DNA from: Photobacterium sanguinicancri
GTDB taxonomy: Bacteria; Pseudomonadota; Gammaproteobacteria; Enterobacterales; Vibrionaceae
Reading direction: 5' to 3'
Assembly (NCBI RefSeq): GCF_024346675.1
Contig: NZ_AP024850.1
Span: 1,984,001 to 2,048,000 of the forward strand
DNA length: 64,000 bases
The position numbers were made by a program, and so were the translations under genes. Of the stretch, positions 45,959 to 54,875 are shown piece by piece; position 1 is the stretch's first letter, and each line of letters opens with the position of its first letter. The notes below the pieces were generated by a model. The model was given only the letters and a program-made list of their open reading frames with translations, had not been told where the DNA came from and did no database searches.

Positions 45959-46616
45959 ATCCTGCTCCTCGGATGGTATGGATTAAACTCTCACTATTTT
46001 CAACTTCTAATTTTTTATGCAAATTAGCAATGTGAACATCTATCACATTGGTCTTTGGATCGAAATGATAGCTCCATACCGCCTCAAAAAGATGCATTCG
46101 TGAAACTACTTGCTCTGCATGCTCCAGTAAATATTGTAATAAAAGGAATTCTTTTTGCTGCAGAGGTATTAAAAAGCCGCTTCGCCATACGCGGTGCGAT
46201 CTAAGATCCAGTTTTAAATCAGCATACTCATATTTAGTCACCTCCCTTTTGTCAGAAGATGCCCGCCTGATAAGTAACTGCACGCGCACTAATAACTCAG
46301 CCAATGCAAACGGTTTTATTAAATAGTCATCACTTCCTGCATTTAAGCCCGCGACACGATCTTCAATCGAATCCATCGCACTCAAAATAAGTACTGGTGT
46401 ATTATTTTCAGTTGCGCGTAACGCAGCAAGTACTTTCATTCCATCCATTAGCGGTAACATGCGATCTAGGATAATAAGTTGATAGTCACAACTGGTTGCC
46501 ATCACTAAACCTTGATGACCATCACTGGCTTCATCGACGACAAACTGCTGCTCACGTAACCCTTTGGCCACAAACTCTCTTGTTGTAGAGTCGTCTTCAA
46601 TAATCAGTATTTTCAT
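45939..46616 (-). CDS. OmpR-family response regulator
   Basis: The 225-residue protein has a receiver with phospho-Asp51 (LIILDRMLPLMDGMKV) and the conserved Lys in YLIKPFALAELLVRV. An OmpR-type winged helix follows at the C terminus (SHRVWRSGFLIPLQQKEFLLLQYLLEH, VIDVHIANLHKKLE, IHTIRGAGYVLR). It precedes and overlaps its kinase. The closest architecture is CusR/QseB-like, but specificity cannot be assigned. Confidence 0.92.
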   Translation of the reverse strand: MKILIIEDDSTTREFVAKGLREQQFVVDEASDGHQGLVMATSCDYQLIILDRMLPLMDGMKVLAALRATENNTPVLILSAMDSIEDRVAGLNAGSDDYLIKPFALAELLVRVQLLIRRASSDKREVTKYEYADLKLDLRSHRVWRSGFLIPLQQKEFLLLQYLLEHAEQVVSRMHLFEAVWSYHFDPKTNVIDVHIANLHKKLEVENSESLIHTIRGAGYVLRQP

Positions 46617-46764
46617 ACCTATAACCCTATATGCCCTTTAAATTCCATTTCCCAAAAAAGAACATAGCTCAACTACACTACACACGTCTGTAACGAGCAA
46701 ATTCACCAGTAAAGGGAGTAAAACTTATTGCTTTAACACAAAGTGCCATAATACAAAAAAGCGG

Positions 46765-46816
46765 CTTACTGAACAGCAAACCGCAAGTGGTTTAGGGGGA
46801 TAAACCACTTATTTTT
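46765..46816. terminator. Two hairpins between the PTS gene and the response regulator
   Basis: AAGTGGTTTA / TAAACCACTT (46785-46810, 6-base loop) is followed by a T run on the forward strand. A second weaker hairpin (GCGG..CCGC) lies toward the regulator and is followed by a T run on the reverse strand. They separate the PTS gene from the regulator on the reverse strand. Confidence 0.7.
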
Positions 46817-46823
46817 TATTCGC

Positions 46824-48191
46824 TTACAATTGTTTCATTTCTGTCGCTATCATTTCAGCTTGTGGCCCAAGAACCACTTGCACGTTCTTCTCACCCACAT
46901 TTACGATACCTTTCGCGCCTAGGGCCTTCACTTTGGCATCATTCACTTTACTTCGATCGAGCACCGTTAAGCGCAAGCGTGTAATACATGCGTCAATATC
47001 GGTCAGGTTTGCTTTACCACCAAGAGCGACTAAATAAGCTTGAGCTAGCTCACTAGGCTGTACATTAGATTCCAATGCACCTTCGTTATCGGTTTCATCT
47101 TCTCGACCTGGCGTTTTCAGATCAAACTTTTTAATCGCAAACGTGAATGTCACGAAATACAGCACCGAAAAAGCTAACCCGACTGGTATTAATTTCCACG
47201 CGTTGAGTGCAGCTGGTGCATTAAAGTTCAAAATATAATCAATCAAACCCGCTGAAAAACTAAAGACTAAATGCACGTCCAATAGGTAAGCAATAACCAA
47301 GCTTATTCCCATAAAGATGGCATGCACCACATACAAGGCTGGTGCCAAGAACATAAATAGAAATTCAAGTGGCTCGGTGATCCCGGTTAAAAACGCAGTA
47401 AATGCAACACTGGCTAGCATGCCTGCAACACGGGCTTTATTTTCAGGCTTAGCACAGTAGTAAAATGCAGCAGCAGCAGCGGGTAAACCAAACATCATAA
47501 TTGGGAAGAAGCCTGCTAGCATTAATCCAGCCTGTGGGTCTTCTGCCCAAAAACGCGATATTTCACCTGTTACACCGTTATATTCGCCAAACACAAACCA
47601 CACCATAGTATTTAATATATGATGCAAACCAAAAGGGATCAGTAATCGGTTAGCAAAGCCATAGGTGAACGTACCTGCGACACCACTCCCGAGCATCCAC
47701 TCTCCCAATATATTAATTGCGCTCTGAATAGGAGGCCAAATAAGGCTAAATGAAATCGCTAAACCTAAGGAAACAAGACCTGTAATGATGGGAACAAAAC
47801 GTTTACCAGCGAAGAAGCCTAAAAAGTCTGGTAATTTGATCATGTAAAAACGGTTATACAAATGCCCCGCCGTAATACCTACGATGATCCCACCAGCGAC
47901 GCTAGGATCAATATCTGCATTCATCGAACCCAATGCAGCCAGCATCACTAGATGCCCAACAACAGCGGCAATAGCCGCAGCTGCCGAGCCATCTTTTGAT
48001 AAACCGGCCGCAACACCCATAGCAAAAAGTAAGGCAATATTATCGAAAATAGCTTGGCCACCTTGAGCCATGAATGCCACATCAAGTAAATCGGGTTGAC
48101 CAAATCGCAATAGCAAGCCTGCGACAGGTAGGACTGCGATAGGCAACATCAATGCCTTACCGAGTTTTTGAAAGTAGCCAAGTATATTCAT
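46824..48191 (-). CDS. nagE: PTS permease IIBC, N-acetylglucosamine type, no IIA domain
   Basis: The start at 48191 is favoured, as GGAG lies just upstream. The 455-residue protein has an EIIC membrane domain to about 360 (YFQKLGKALMLPIAVLPVAGLLLRFG, GFANRLLIPFGLHHILNTMVWFVFGEYNG, GITEPLEFLFMFLAP) and an EIIB domain near the end with the phospho-cysteine at about residue 402 (DIDACITRLRLTV). It lacks the EIIA domain of enteric NagE, so it would rely on a separate EIIA such as Crr. GlcNAc is the best-guess sugar, fitting chitin-using marine bacteria. No nagA/nagB lies beside it here. Confidence 0.85.
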   Translation of the reverse strand: MNILGYFQKLGKALMLPIAVLPVAGLLLRFGQPDLLDVAFMAQGGQAIFDNIALLFAMGVAAGLSKDGSAAAAIAAVVGHLVMLAALGSMNADIDPSVAGGIIVGITAGHLYNRFYMIKLPDFLGFFAGKRFVPIITGLVSLGLAISFSLIWPPIQSAINILGEWMLGSGVAGTFTYGFANRLLIPFGLHHILNTMVWFVFGEYNGVTGEISRFWAEDPQAGLMLAGFFPIMMFGLPAAAAAFYYCAKPENKARVAGMLASVAFTAFLTGITEPLEFLFMFLAPALYVVHAIFMGISLVIAYLLDVHLVFSFSAGLIDYILNFNAPAALNAWKLIPVGLAFSVLYFVTFTFAIKKFDLKTPGREDETDNEGALESNVQPSELAQAYLVALGGKANLTDIDACITRLRLTVLDRSKVNDAKVKALGAKGIVNVGEKNVQVVLGPQAEMIATEMKQL

Positions 48192-48307
48192 ATTCCACTC
48201 CATAAAATAACGCTATCTATTGCGATATACTTTACTTAAGTGGCGTTAAAGCGAACCTTTTCAGAAGATTAAGAATACTTAACGTTTAGTTTAGCTATAG
48301 AAACAAC

Positions 48308-48334
48308 ACCCCCACTATCAGCCTAGTGGAGGGT
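48308..48334 (-). terminator. Possible terminator after the MviM-like gene
   Basis: ACCCCCACTA and TAGTGGAGGGT form a stem with one bulge and a short loop. The U-run on the reverse strand is imperfect (GTTGTTTC), so strength is uncertain. Confidence 0.45.
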
Positions 48335-48408
48335 ATTATTTTCATCTGTTATCTATTTTTAGCGCTATTATTTAATCGTGGGAGTTGAAGATATAGTCGC
48401 ACTCAAAG

Positions 48409-49335
48409 CTATCGAGTTAAACGTTGGCAAATTTGTTCGCATAAATAATGTGAATGAAGATTACGCGCTGTCAATTGACTATCTTGTTTACCGCTTTCTA
48501 CAACAGAGGCCCAATGTTCGTGCATTGCATGAAAGCCTTTCGTGGCAAGCATAGGCGTCCAGTCAGGACTCTGCACTCTAGATTCAACGCCTCCCTCCCA
48601 CTGTTTACCCGTAACGAATGAATCAAACTGGAACGTTTGGTTACGATAATTGGCAGTAACAATTTCTTGGGTACAACCGTGAAGGCGGTGCATAGAGGCA
48701 TGATACATCGTTTGTTTGTTCTGCCATTGCACATCTAATCTCGCCAATTGGTCACCATCAAATTGACGTATAATATGCAAATCTTCGGCTTTTACCATCG
48801 CGTTGATATTCACGCTGTCTAGCGGGTGGATGTAGTCATCAAAGACAAAGGTGCGAACATCACCGGTAAGATTGTGGCGATGTTTTTCCCACCGCAACGA
48901 TAATAAGGGTTGCTCTGTTTCGTTGCCAATCTGGTAATTCGGCATACTTTTATTAAACAGTGGAATGTAACGGCGATTAAACCCCATAAATAAAGGCAAA
49001 GATTTTATTTCTGCTAATTCATGTAAAGCTTCACAATCGGCATAATTGTCTGACAGTGGCTTATCAACAAAAACAGGTAGGCCTTGCGATAAAAAGAAAT
49101 GTGCTATCTCAAAGTGAGAAAACGTTGCACTGTGGATCATCACTGCATCAATGCCAAAAGTGAGTAGCTGGCGGTAATCAGTACATATTTCACTCACACG
49201 GTACTTTGCTGCTAGTTGCGCAACTCTTTCTGCATTACGCGTACAAAATACTAATTCAATATCAGAAAGTTGTGTTAATACGGGTAAATGTGCTTTTTCT
49301 GCAATATCACCTAACCCTATGACTCCGATCTTCAT
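48409..49335 (-). CDS. mviM: Gfo/Idh/MocA-family oxidoreductase, MviM-like
   Basis: The 308-residue protein has a Rossmann GLGDIAEKAHLPVL opening, the VDKPLSDN (EKP-type) motif and GFNRRYIPLF, which matches Escherichia coli MviM/YceM segment for segment (HSATFSHF, FVDKPLS, FMGFNRR). It should be an NAD(P)-dependent dehydrogenase with an unknown sugar-like substrate. Its stop is about 220 bp upstream of the PTS gene start. Whether it works with the sugar PTS is not clear. Confidence 0.78.
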   Translation of the reverse strand: MKIGVIGLGDIAEKAHLPVLTQLSDIELVFCTRNAERVAQLAAKYRVSEICTDYRQLLTFGIDAVMIHSATFSHFEIAHFFLSQGLPVFVDKPLSDNYADCEALHELAEIKSLPLFMGFNRRYIPLFNKSMPNYQIGNETEQPLLSLRWEKHRHNLTGDVRTFVFDDYIHPLDSVNINAMVKAEDLHIIRQFDGDQLARLDVQWQNKQTMYHASMHRLHGCTQEIVTANYRNQTFQFDSFVTGKQWEGGVESRVQSPDWTPMLATKGFHAMHEHWASVVESGKQDSQLTARNLHSHYLCEQICQRLTR

Positions 49336-49508
49336 CTACTTTCCTTTCAAATGCACATTGATTATAGGTACAAATGATAACATCGTTCTCACGATGCAAC
49401 AGAAAATGGCGCAATATAAGCTCACAAATTAAATGACGTATTTTTTACACTGACTAACTTCACTTTTGCTATAGTTGCTCTCTTTTTTGTACAACACAAG
49501 CAAACATC

Positions 49509-50228
49509 ATGTTACGCACCCAACTACAACGTAAAATACCTGGCTACAAGGTGCTTGGTTTATTCACTTTGATACTGCTAGCACTATTAGCATTATTTCC
49601 CTCGCCTTCTTTAGTTGCTCCAGCAAATGACAGTACAGGTTTTATTTTTACTCTGCTTTCAAGTTCGGCAGGTAATCCATGGTTTATTATCACAGTCGCC
49701 ATGTTATGCCTTCTGCCATTAGCTTATAAAAAAGATAAAAAAACCTGCCTAACCTTATGGTGTCAATTTGCCTTAATTTTAGTGTTAAGCTTTGCGGCCA
49801 AATCCATCATGAAGCACATTACAGAAGTGCCTCGTCCTTATACGCATGAACTTGCCGCGCTTAAGTTGGTTGACTCAGCCCCTGCGTTTTATCAATTATC
49901 AGCAGATCAAAAAGAGCTTGTTATAGAGCAGGCAAAAGAAAATGTCAGTGAATGGCGCATCCGCCACTGGGAAGGCGAAACCAACTACTCACTCCCTTCT
50001 GGTCACACTATTTTTGTTGCTGTATGCATTGTATTCTGGGGAGGTTTTTTACTTCGCAATAGGGGCTACTTACCCATTACTTTGCTATTTACTTGGGGGT
50101 TAGGTGTCGCTATGAGTCGAATCTGGCTTGGTATGCACTGGCCTACAGACCTAATTGCCTCGACTTTCTGCGCAGGGTTACTCTACCTTTTTATACCCGA
50201 ACCGATAAAAAATGGCTCGCAAGGGTAA
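49509..50228 (+). CDS. pgpB: PgpB-type membrane phosphatase (PAP2 family)
   Basis: The 239-residue protein has about six membrane helices and the three PAP2 motifs: KHITEVPRP (KxxxxxxRP), LPSGHTIF (PSGH) and SRIWLGMHWPTD (SRxxxxxH). It likely dephosphorylates undecaprenyl diphosphate and phosphatidylglycerol phosphate on the outer face of the inner membrane. It lies convergent to lpxL, separated by a terminator. Confidence 0.92.
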   Translation: MLRTQLQRKIPGYKVLGLFTLILLALLALFPSPSLVAPANDSTGFIFTLLSSSAGNPWFIITVAMLCLLPLAYKKDKKTCLTLWCQFALILVLSFAAKSIMKHITEVPRPYTHELAALKLVDSAPAFYQLSADQKELVIEQAKENVSEWRIRHWEGETNYSLPSGHTIFVAVCIVFWGGFLLRNRGYLPITLLFTWGLGVAMSRIWLGMHWPTDLIASTFCAGLLYLFIPEPIKNGSQG

Positions 50229-50238
50229 GACGGAATAC

Positions 50239-50269
50239 AAAAATGCCAACCGAATCGGTTGGCATTTTT
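50239..50269 (+). terminator. Terminator of pgpB
   Basis: AAAATGCCAACCGA and TCGGTTGGCATTTTT make a strong stem with almost no loop, then a T run. It lies 11 bp after the pgpB stop. Confidence 0.9.
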
Positions 50270-50332
50270 ATTATTTACGCCGTTGCAATTAAAACGAAAT
50301 GGCAATGCTGTACACAGCAAATCAGCATGGTT

Positions 50333-51262
50333 TTAGTCGTAAAGCGACGCTTCACCTTCTGGGCGTGTTTTAAAACGGCGGTGAAGCCACATGTATTGTT
50401 CAGGTGCTTCCAAGATAATACGCTCTACCGCTTTATTCATATAAACGGCCGCAGCTTCAGGATCACCGTGTGGAAATTCCGTCAATGGCTCCATAATTTT
50501 AGCAATATACTGCCCTGAGTCGGTATCACGTATCATCGCAAACGGCACCACAGCACAATCAGACGCATCCACTAATAAACTGGTACCCGTTGTTGTGCAT
50601 GCTTTTTCTACCGCAAAGAAGGGAGCAAAAGCAGAACGGCGTAAACCATAATCATGATCAGGTGCATACCAAACACGAGCTGTACCACGTAGCTCTCTCA
50701 GCATTCCTTTTACATCTTTACGATCAATTAACGAACGATTTGAACGAGAACGGCCTTGGTACTGAAAATAATCAAAACAAGGGCTATTATTAGGACGATA
50801 AACACCACTGCCTGACATTTTCATCCCCATAGCACGCGCTCCGAGCTCAAGGTTCATTGAATGTACAGCAACAACCAGTACGCCTTTGCCCTGCTTTTCT
50901 AGCTCTTCTAGAATCTCAAGCCCTTCATAAGTCACATGCCGTTCAACCCGAATATCTGGCCAAAACCAAGCCATGCCTGTTTCAAATAAAGCCAAACCCG
51001 TGTTATCAATATTTTTCTTTACCATCGCATCTCTTTCTTCGTCATCCATATCAGGAAAACAAAGTTCAAGATTGCGCTTGATGGTTTTAGCGCGTTTCTT
51101 TACAAATTTCAGAGCTAAACGTCCGATCCCTTGCCCCATGCGAAACTGAATGAAATAAGGTAACCAACTAATCAGGTACATCACACCGATCAAAAATAGC
51201 GTCGGCCAATAACGCGGATGCAGCAACGCTTTTGTAAAGCTTGGCGGGGTAAACTTGCTCAT
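50333..51262 (-). CDS. lpxL: Lipid A acyltransferase LpxL (HtrB)
   Basis: The 309-residue protein has a membrane anchor (PTLFLIGVMYLISWLPYFIQF) and the LpxL signature set: KALLHPRYWP, NLELCFPDM, ETGMAWFWPD, the catalytic HxxxxE (H134-E139 in AVHSMNLELG), GVYRPNN, RSLIDRKDVKGML and WYAPDHDYG. The C-terminal APEQYMWLHRRFKTRPEG is nearly identical to that of enteric LpxL. It adds a secondary acyl chain to lipid A using acyl-ACP. LpxL fits better than LpxM because of these strings. A candidate RNA on the same strand lies 165 bp or more upstream. Confidence 0.93.
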   Translation of the reverse strand: MSKFTPPSFTKALLHPRYWPTLFLIGVMYLISWLPYFIQFRMGQGIGRLALKFVKKRAKTIKRNLELCFPDMDDEERDAMVKKNIDNTGLALFETGMAWFWPDIRVERHVTYEGLEILEELEKQGKGVLVVAVHSMNLELGARAMGMKMSGSGVYRPNNSPCFDYFQYQGRSRSNRSLIDRKDVKGMLRELRGTARVWYAPDHDYGLRRSAFAPFFAVEKACTTTGTSLLVDASDCAVVPFAMIRDTDSGQYIAKIMEPLTEFPHGDPEAAAVYMNKAVERIILEAPEQYMWLHRRFKTRPEGEASLYD

Positions 51263-51427
51263 ATTGTATAAACAGTCCCTTAATTTCGTGATCGCAAGAT
51301 GAGATCGTTCAGGTAATAGATCTGATATTTTATGGTTTGACGCTAGCTATAGCAAGAAAGCATCCCATAGACGTCGTTTAGCGGTGGCGTTTTAACCGCT
51401 TGATCTCACTAAATGAAATACGCAGAC
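51263..51427. other. Spacer between lpxL start and the candidate RNA terminator
   Basis: About 165 bp without a gene; it contains an imperfect hairpin AGCGGT...ACCGCT (51380-51400) and presumably the local lpxL promoter. With the candidate RNA region (51428-51649) it completes a 506-bp gap without an ORF. Confidence 0.4.
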
Positions 51428-51613
51428 AAAGAAAAGCCACCATTACGGTGGCTGGAGGTATTACAATTTCGATACTACCGCACTAGCGCTTATCCCCCTA
51501 AGCCCGTGCTACCTCAATCGCCTACCTCTAAATAAGGAAAATTTGAACAAGAAAACTGTTTGTGGATAGAACTTTCAACTACAAAGGTTAATGCATAACT
51601 GTTGCCAACTTTT
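51428..51613 (-). ncRNA. Candidate small RNA or attenuated leader upstream of lpxL
   Basis: On the reverse strand a -35/-10 pair (51621-51649) is followed by about 185 bp without an ORF. A hairpin AGCCACC-GTAAT-GGTGGCT then ends in TTTTCTTT (51428-51453). This is the layout of a free-standing small RNA. The RNA contains ACCTCC, the anti-Shine-Dalgarno sequence, just before the terminator stem, which would allow pairing with ribosome-binding sites. Because lpxL reads in the same direction downstream, the terminator could instead attenuate an lpxL leader. I do not recognise a named RNA family. Confidence 0.5.
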
Positions 51614-51620
51614 ATAGTGC

Positions 51621-51649
51621 TTTATATTCAGCTAGTTAGTAAAAGACAA
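51621..51649 (-). promoter_or_regulatory. Sigma-70-type promoter of the candidate RNA
   Basis: On the reverse strand TTGTCT (51649-51644) is followed 17 bases later by TATAAA (51626-51621). The spacing is ideal and the elements match 4/6 and 5/6 of consensus. Predicted start of transcription is near 51613. Confidence 0.55.
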
Positions 51650-51751
51650 ACGTTCCATAGCATCCAGAGTGTAAAAAAAGCTGACAATAGATCCAGCTAA
51701 ATCAATTGATGTATATTTTATGATAAGCTCGAAAAATCAAGGACTAATCAA

Positions 51752-51772
51752 ATGGACATTTCGCTGACATGA
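51752..51772 (+). other. Six-codon leader ORF overlapping the winged-helix gene
   Basis: ATG-GAC-ATT-TCG-CTG-ACA-TGA has an AAGGA site 8 bases upstream, while the following gene at 51769 has no ribosome-binding site of its own. The leader stop and the gene start overlap as ATGA. This arrangement suggests translation of the regulator depends on termination of the leader. Confidence 0.4.
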
Positions 51773-52062
51773 GTATTAGCAAAACAAAATCAAGTTTTTA
51801 CCGCCGTCTTTACGTTGCCCATCTCATTGATACAGGCGTTTCAAGCGTGCCAGCTATTATTGAATTTAGTGGTATGCCTCGTCGTACCGCACAAGACACT
51901 ATCAAAAACCTTGCCGAGCTCGACATTATTTGTGAGTTTGAGCAAACTCAAGGTGAGCGTAATCATAGCGGCCATTATGTCATTAGAGACTGGGGGGCAA
52001 TTAATCAAACTTGGCTAAAACAACATATCGCAGAGATCAGAGGCTTGTTGGATTATCCATAA
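51769..52062 (+). CDS. Small winged-helix DNA-binding protein
   Basis: The 97-residue protein has a helix-turn-helix core: LYVAHLIDTGVSSVPAIIEFSGMPRRTAQDTIKNLAELDIICEFEQTQG, then GHYVIRDWGAIN as a wing, and a final helix. It is likely a small DNA-binding regulator; its targets are unknown. It lies upstream of the chaperone-like cluster in the same direction (273-bp gap). Its own ribosome-binding site is poor; see the overlapping leader. Confidence 0.7.
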   Translation: MSISKTKSSFYRRLYVAHLIDTGVSSVPAIIEFSGMPRRTAQDTIKNLAELDIICEFEQTQGERNHSGHYVIRDWGAINQTWLKQHIAEIRGLLDYP

Positions 52063-52335
52063 TCGAAAATATGTCACACCGAATGCCATTCACGCTGCAA
52101 CATGAATGCTAATACCGTAATAAATAGGAAAAAATGTCCTATCATAATCTTCAGAGCACGATGACAACACAATATCAGCGTATGGATTGGTTGTAAAATA
52201 CACTAAGACCCCGATTCTTCTTGCAATTCAGGTAAAAAATGCTGTCAGCCTAGGTGTAATGCGGCTTTGTTATGGTAGTATTCTGGCTAAATTGTTCATA
52301 GTGAATCGATTTTTCACTGCAAAGAGTAGACGAAT

Positions 52336-53025
52336 ATGGCTTTTGATTTTTCTAAAATGACTGTTGACCTATCGGCAATGCCGACAACTCTCGATATGGG
52401 ACACGCTTGGTTAGGTGGTTTAGTGTTAGTAATGCTAGTGCTTTACATCGCTAAAAAAGGCAAACCTGTTGAAGTTGAAAAAATTGTTGAGAAACAAGTC
52501 GAAGTAGAAAAAATCGTCGAGGTTGAAAAACCTGTCGAAAAAATCGTTGAAGTAGAGAAGATTGTTGAAATCCCTGTCGAGAAAATCGTCGAAGTGGAAA
52601 AAATCGTCGAAAAGATTGTTGAAGTTGAACCTAAGCTGAAAACATCAACACCCGACGCTGCCCTTCAACTGCTATCTTTGCTACAACAGGAAGCGCGTTT
52701 TATCGATTTTATGCAAGAAGACCTAAAAGGTTTTGCTGACGCTGATATCGGTGCCGCAGCTCGTGTTATTCACGAAGGCGGTCAGAAAGTGCTAAACGAA
52801 TACTTTAGTTTTGCGCCTGTGCGTTCTGAAGAAGAAGAAACTCGCGTAACACTACCAGCAGGCTTTAATGCCTCTGAAGTTCGCCTAACGGGCAATGTCG
52901 TTGGCGAAGCACCATTTACTGGAACACTGATCCATCGTGGTTGGAAAGTAACTGATATCAATCTGCCAAAAATGGCAGAAGGTCATGATGCTCAGATTAT
53001 TGCCGCCGCTGAGGTAGAACTGTAA
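52336..53025 (+). CDS. DUF2760 family membrane-anchored protein with VEK-repeat stalk
   Basis: The 229-residue protein has one membrane helix at about 24-39 (AWLGGLVLVMLVLYIAKK). A stalk at about 45-98 is made almost only of Val/Glu/Lys/Ile repeats (VEKIVE, VEVEKIVE). The C-terminal DUF2760 domain follows (about 105-229: ALQLLSLLQQEARFIDFMQEDLKGFADADIGAAARVIHEGGQKVLNEYF, then RLTGNVVGEAPFTGTLIHRGWKV). It is coupled to the first Hsp70 gene by a one-base overlap (TAATG). The role is unknown; by context it may anchor the Hsp70 proteins at the membrane. Confidence 0.82.
   Translation: MAFDFSKMTVDLSAMPTTLDMGHAWLGGLVLVMLVLYIAKKGKPVEVEKIVEKQVEVEKIVEVEKPVEKIVEVEKIVEIPVEKIVEVEKIVEKIVEVEPKLKTSTPDAALQLLSLLQQEARFIDFMQEDLKGFADADIGAAARVIHEGGQKVLNEYFSFAPVRSEEEETRVTLPAGFNASEVRLTGNVVGEAPFTGTLIHRGWKVTDINLPKMAEGHDAQIIAAAEVEL
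52468..52629 (+). repeat. Degenerate in-frame repeat coding the VEK stalk
   Basis: About 162 bp of imperfect GTT-GAA-AAA-ATT type units, all in frame with the protein, encode residues 45-98. The units vary by synonymous changes, so the repeat is old or kept by selection on the protein. Confidence 0.85.
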
Positions 53026-54860
53026 TGCAAGAAACACAAGAACACCGTTATAGCGTTGGTATCGACTTAGGTACAACTCACTGCGTATTGTCGTATGTTG
53101 ACCTTCAAGATGAAGATGCCAGCGTTAAAGTAATGCCTATCGCCCAGCTAACGACGCCGGGTCACGTTGAAGAAAAAGATCAACTGCCATCATTCATGTA
53201 TCAAGCACATGAATCCGAGCTAGCACAGGGCGACACAGCGTTGCCTTGGAACACGCAGCCAAAGGCAATTGTTGGTGCAATGGCACGTAACTTAGGCAGT
53301 AAAACACCAATTCGTCTTATCGCGAGTGCTAAAAGTTGGTTATGTCATGGTGGTGTGAACCGCCGCGACGCATTTCTTCCGCTAAATAGCCCAGAAGAAG
53401 TGATCAAGGCTTCACCACTCGAAGCGACGCGTTGTTATTTAGAACACCTCGTTGATGCTTGGAACCATAATCATCCTGAAACACCATTATGCGATCAAGA
53501 TGTTACGGTTACCGTTCCTGCCTCTTTTGACCCAGCAGCTCGCGAGTTAACGGCTGAAGCAGCCCGTCATGTTGGCTTTAAGCACCTTACCCTGCTTGAA
53601 GAACCACAAGCTGCGGTTTACAGCTGGATCAAAAACAATGAAGATTCTTGGCGTGACCAAGTCTCTGTTGGCGACATCGTACTTGTTGTTGATATCGGTG
53701 GTGGTACTACCGACCTTTCTTTAGTCGCTGTGACTGAAGAAGAAGGTAACTTAACCCTTAATCGTGTTGCTGTTGGCGATCACATCCTTTTGGGTGGCGA
53801 CAACATGGATTTAGCCCTTGCCTACCGCTTAAAAATGAAGCTGGCGCAAGAAGGTAAACAACTACAACCTTGGCAGATCCAAGCTATCACGCATGCATGT
53901 CGCGATGCGAAAGAAGCACTGCTAAGTGATGCTGAATTACAAGCGGTTCCAATCGTTGTACCTAGCCGTGGTTCAAAACTACTGGGTGGCACGCTTCAAA
54001 CCGAACTAACCCAAGAAGAAGTTCAACAAACACTGGTTGAGGGTTTCTTCCCTCGCACTGGCATTGAAGAGCATCCGGTACAAACGGCACGTGGCGCATT
54101 AACGCAAATGGGTCTGCCATATGCACAAGATGCAGCGGTAAGCCGTCATGTTGCTAGCTTCTTAAGCCGTCAAGCTTCTGCTGTAGACGAGCTGTTTGAG
54201 AAGTTTGAACAAATTCATGAAGATTTCATCCGCCCTACCGCTATTTTGTTTAACGGTGGTGTACTGAAGTCTGAGCTTATCTCTGATCGCTTACTGGCTA
54301 TTATCAATAGCTGGTTAACAACAGCAGGTTCAGAAGAAGCTAAATTACTTGAAGGTTTAGATCTCGATCTTGCTGTTGCAAGTGGTGCGTCTTACTACGG
54401 TTCTGTACGCAAAGGTAAAGGCGTTCGTATCCGTGGTGGTATCGCAAGCAGCTACTATGTCGGTATCGAAAGCGCGATGCCAGCCATCCCAGGTATGGAG
54501 CCACCATTAGAAGCATTGTGTGTGGCACCGTTTGGGATGGAAGAAGGCACTCATGCTGATGTTCCTAGCCAAGAGTTTGGTCTAGTGATTGGCCAACCGG
54601 TGCAGTTCCAATTCTTTGGTTCTACAGTTCGCCGCGACGACGCTGCAGGTACGCATCTTGATTGGTGGCAACCAGAAGAAATGGAAGAGCTACCTACTAT
54701 TCAGGTAACCCTACCTGTTTCTGAAGGCCGCACAGCAGGTGAAGTTGTCCCTGTTCGTCTTGCATCTCGCGTGACGGAATTAGGTACTCTTTGCTTAGAA
54801 GCTATTCCTAGCGATGGCGGCCAGAAGTGGCAAGTTGAATTCGATGTTCGTGAAAAATAA
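53025..54860 (+). CDS. Divergent Hsp70 (DnaK-superfamily) protein 1
   Basis: The 611-residue protein has an Hsp70-type actin-fold ATPase: phosphate-1 GIDLGTTHCVLSY, phosphate-2 VVDIGGGTTDLSLVAV and adenosine motif ILFNGGVLKSELI. About 150 residues with a beta-sandwich-like pattern follow (TIQVTLPVSEGRTAGEVVPVRLASRVTELGTLCLEAIPSDGGQKWQVEFDVRE). The long helical lid and the EEVD end of DnaK are missing. It is coupled to DUF2760. A terminator separates it from the second Hsp70. Function unknown; a specialised chaperone or signalling ATPase is likely. Confidence 0.88.
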   Translation: MQETQEHRYSVGIDLGTTHCVLSYVDLQDEDASVKVMPIAQLTTPGHVEEKDQLPSFMYQAHESELAQGDTALPWNTQPKAIVGAMARNLGSKTPIRLIASAKSWLCHGGVNRRDAFLPLNSPEEVIKASPLEATRCYLEHLVDAWNHNHPETPLCDQDVTVTVPASFDPAARELTAEAARHVGFKHLTLLEEPQAAVYSWIKNNEDSWRDQVSVGDIVLVVDIGGGTTDLSLVAVTEEEGNLTLNRVAVGDHILLGGDNMDLALAYRLKMKLAQEGKQLQPWQIQAITHACRDAKEALLSDAELQAVPIVVPSRGSKLLGGTLQTELTQEEVQQTLVEGFFPRTGIEEHPVQTARGALTQMGLPYAQDAAVSRHVASFLSRQASAVDELFEKFEQIHEDFIRPTAILFNGGVLKSELISDRLLAIINSWLTTAGSEEAKLLEGLDLDLAVASGASYYGSVRKGKGVRIRGGIASSYYVGIESAMPAIPGMEPPLEALCVAPFGMEEGTHADVPSQEFGLVIGQPVQFQFFGSTVRRDDAAGTHLDWWQPEEMEELPTIQVTLPVSEGRTAGEVVPVRLASRVTELGTLCLEAIPSDGGQKWQVEFDVREK

Positions 54861-54875
54861 TCATCGATAATATTA

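Noticed and set aside
52468..52629. Minisatellite or mobile repeat
   Set aside because: It is fully in frame and encodes the stalk of the DUF2760 protein, with synonymous variation; it is coding repeat.
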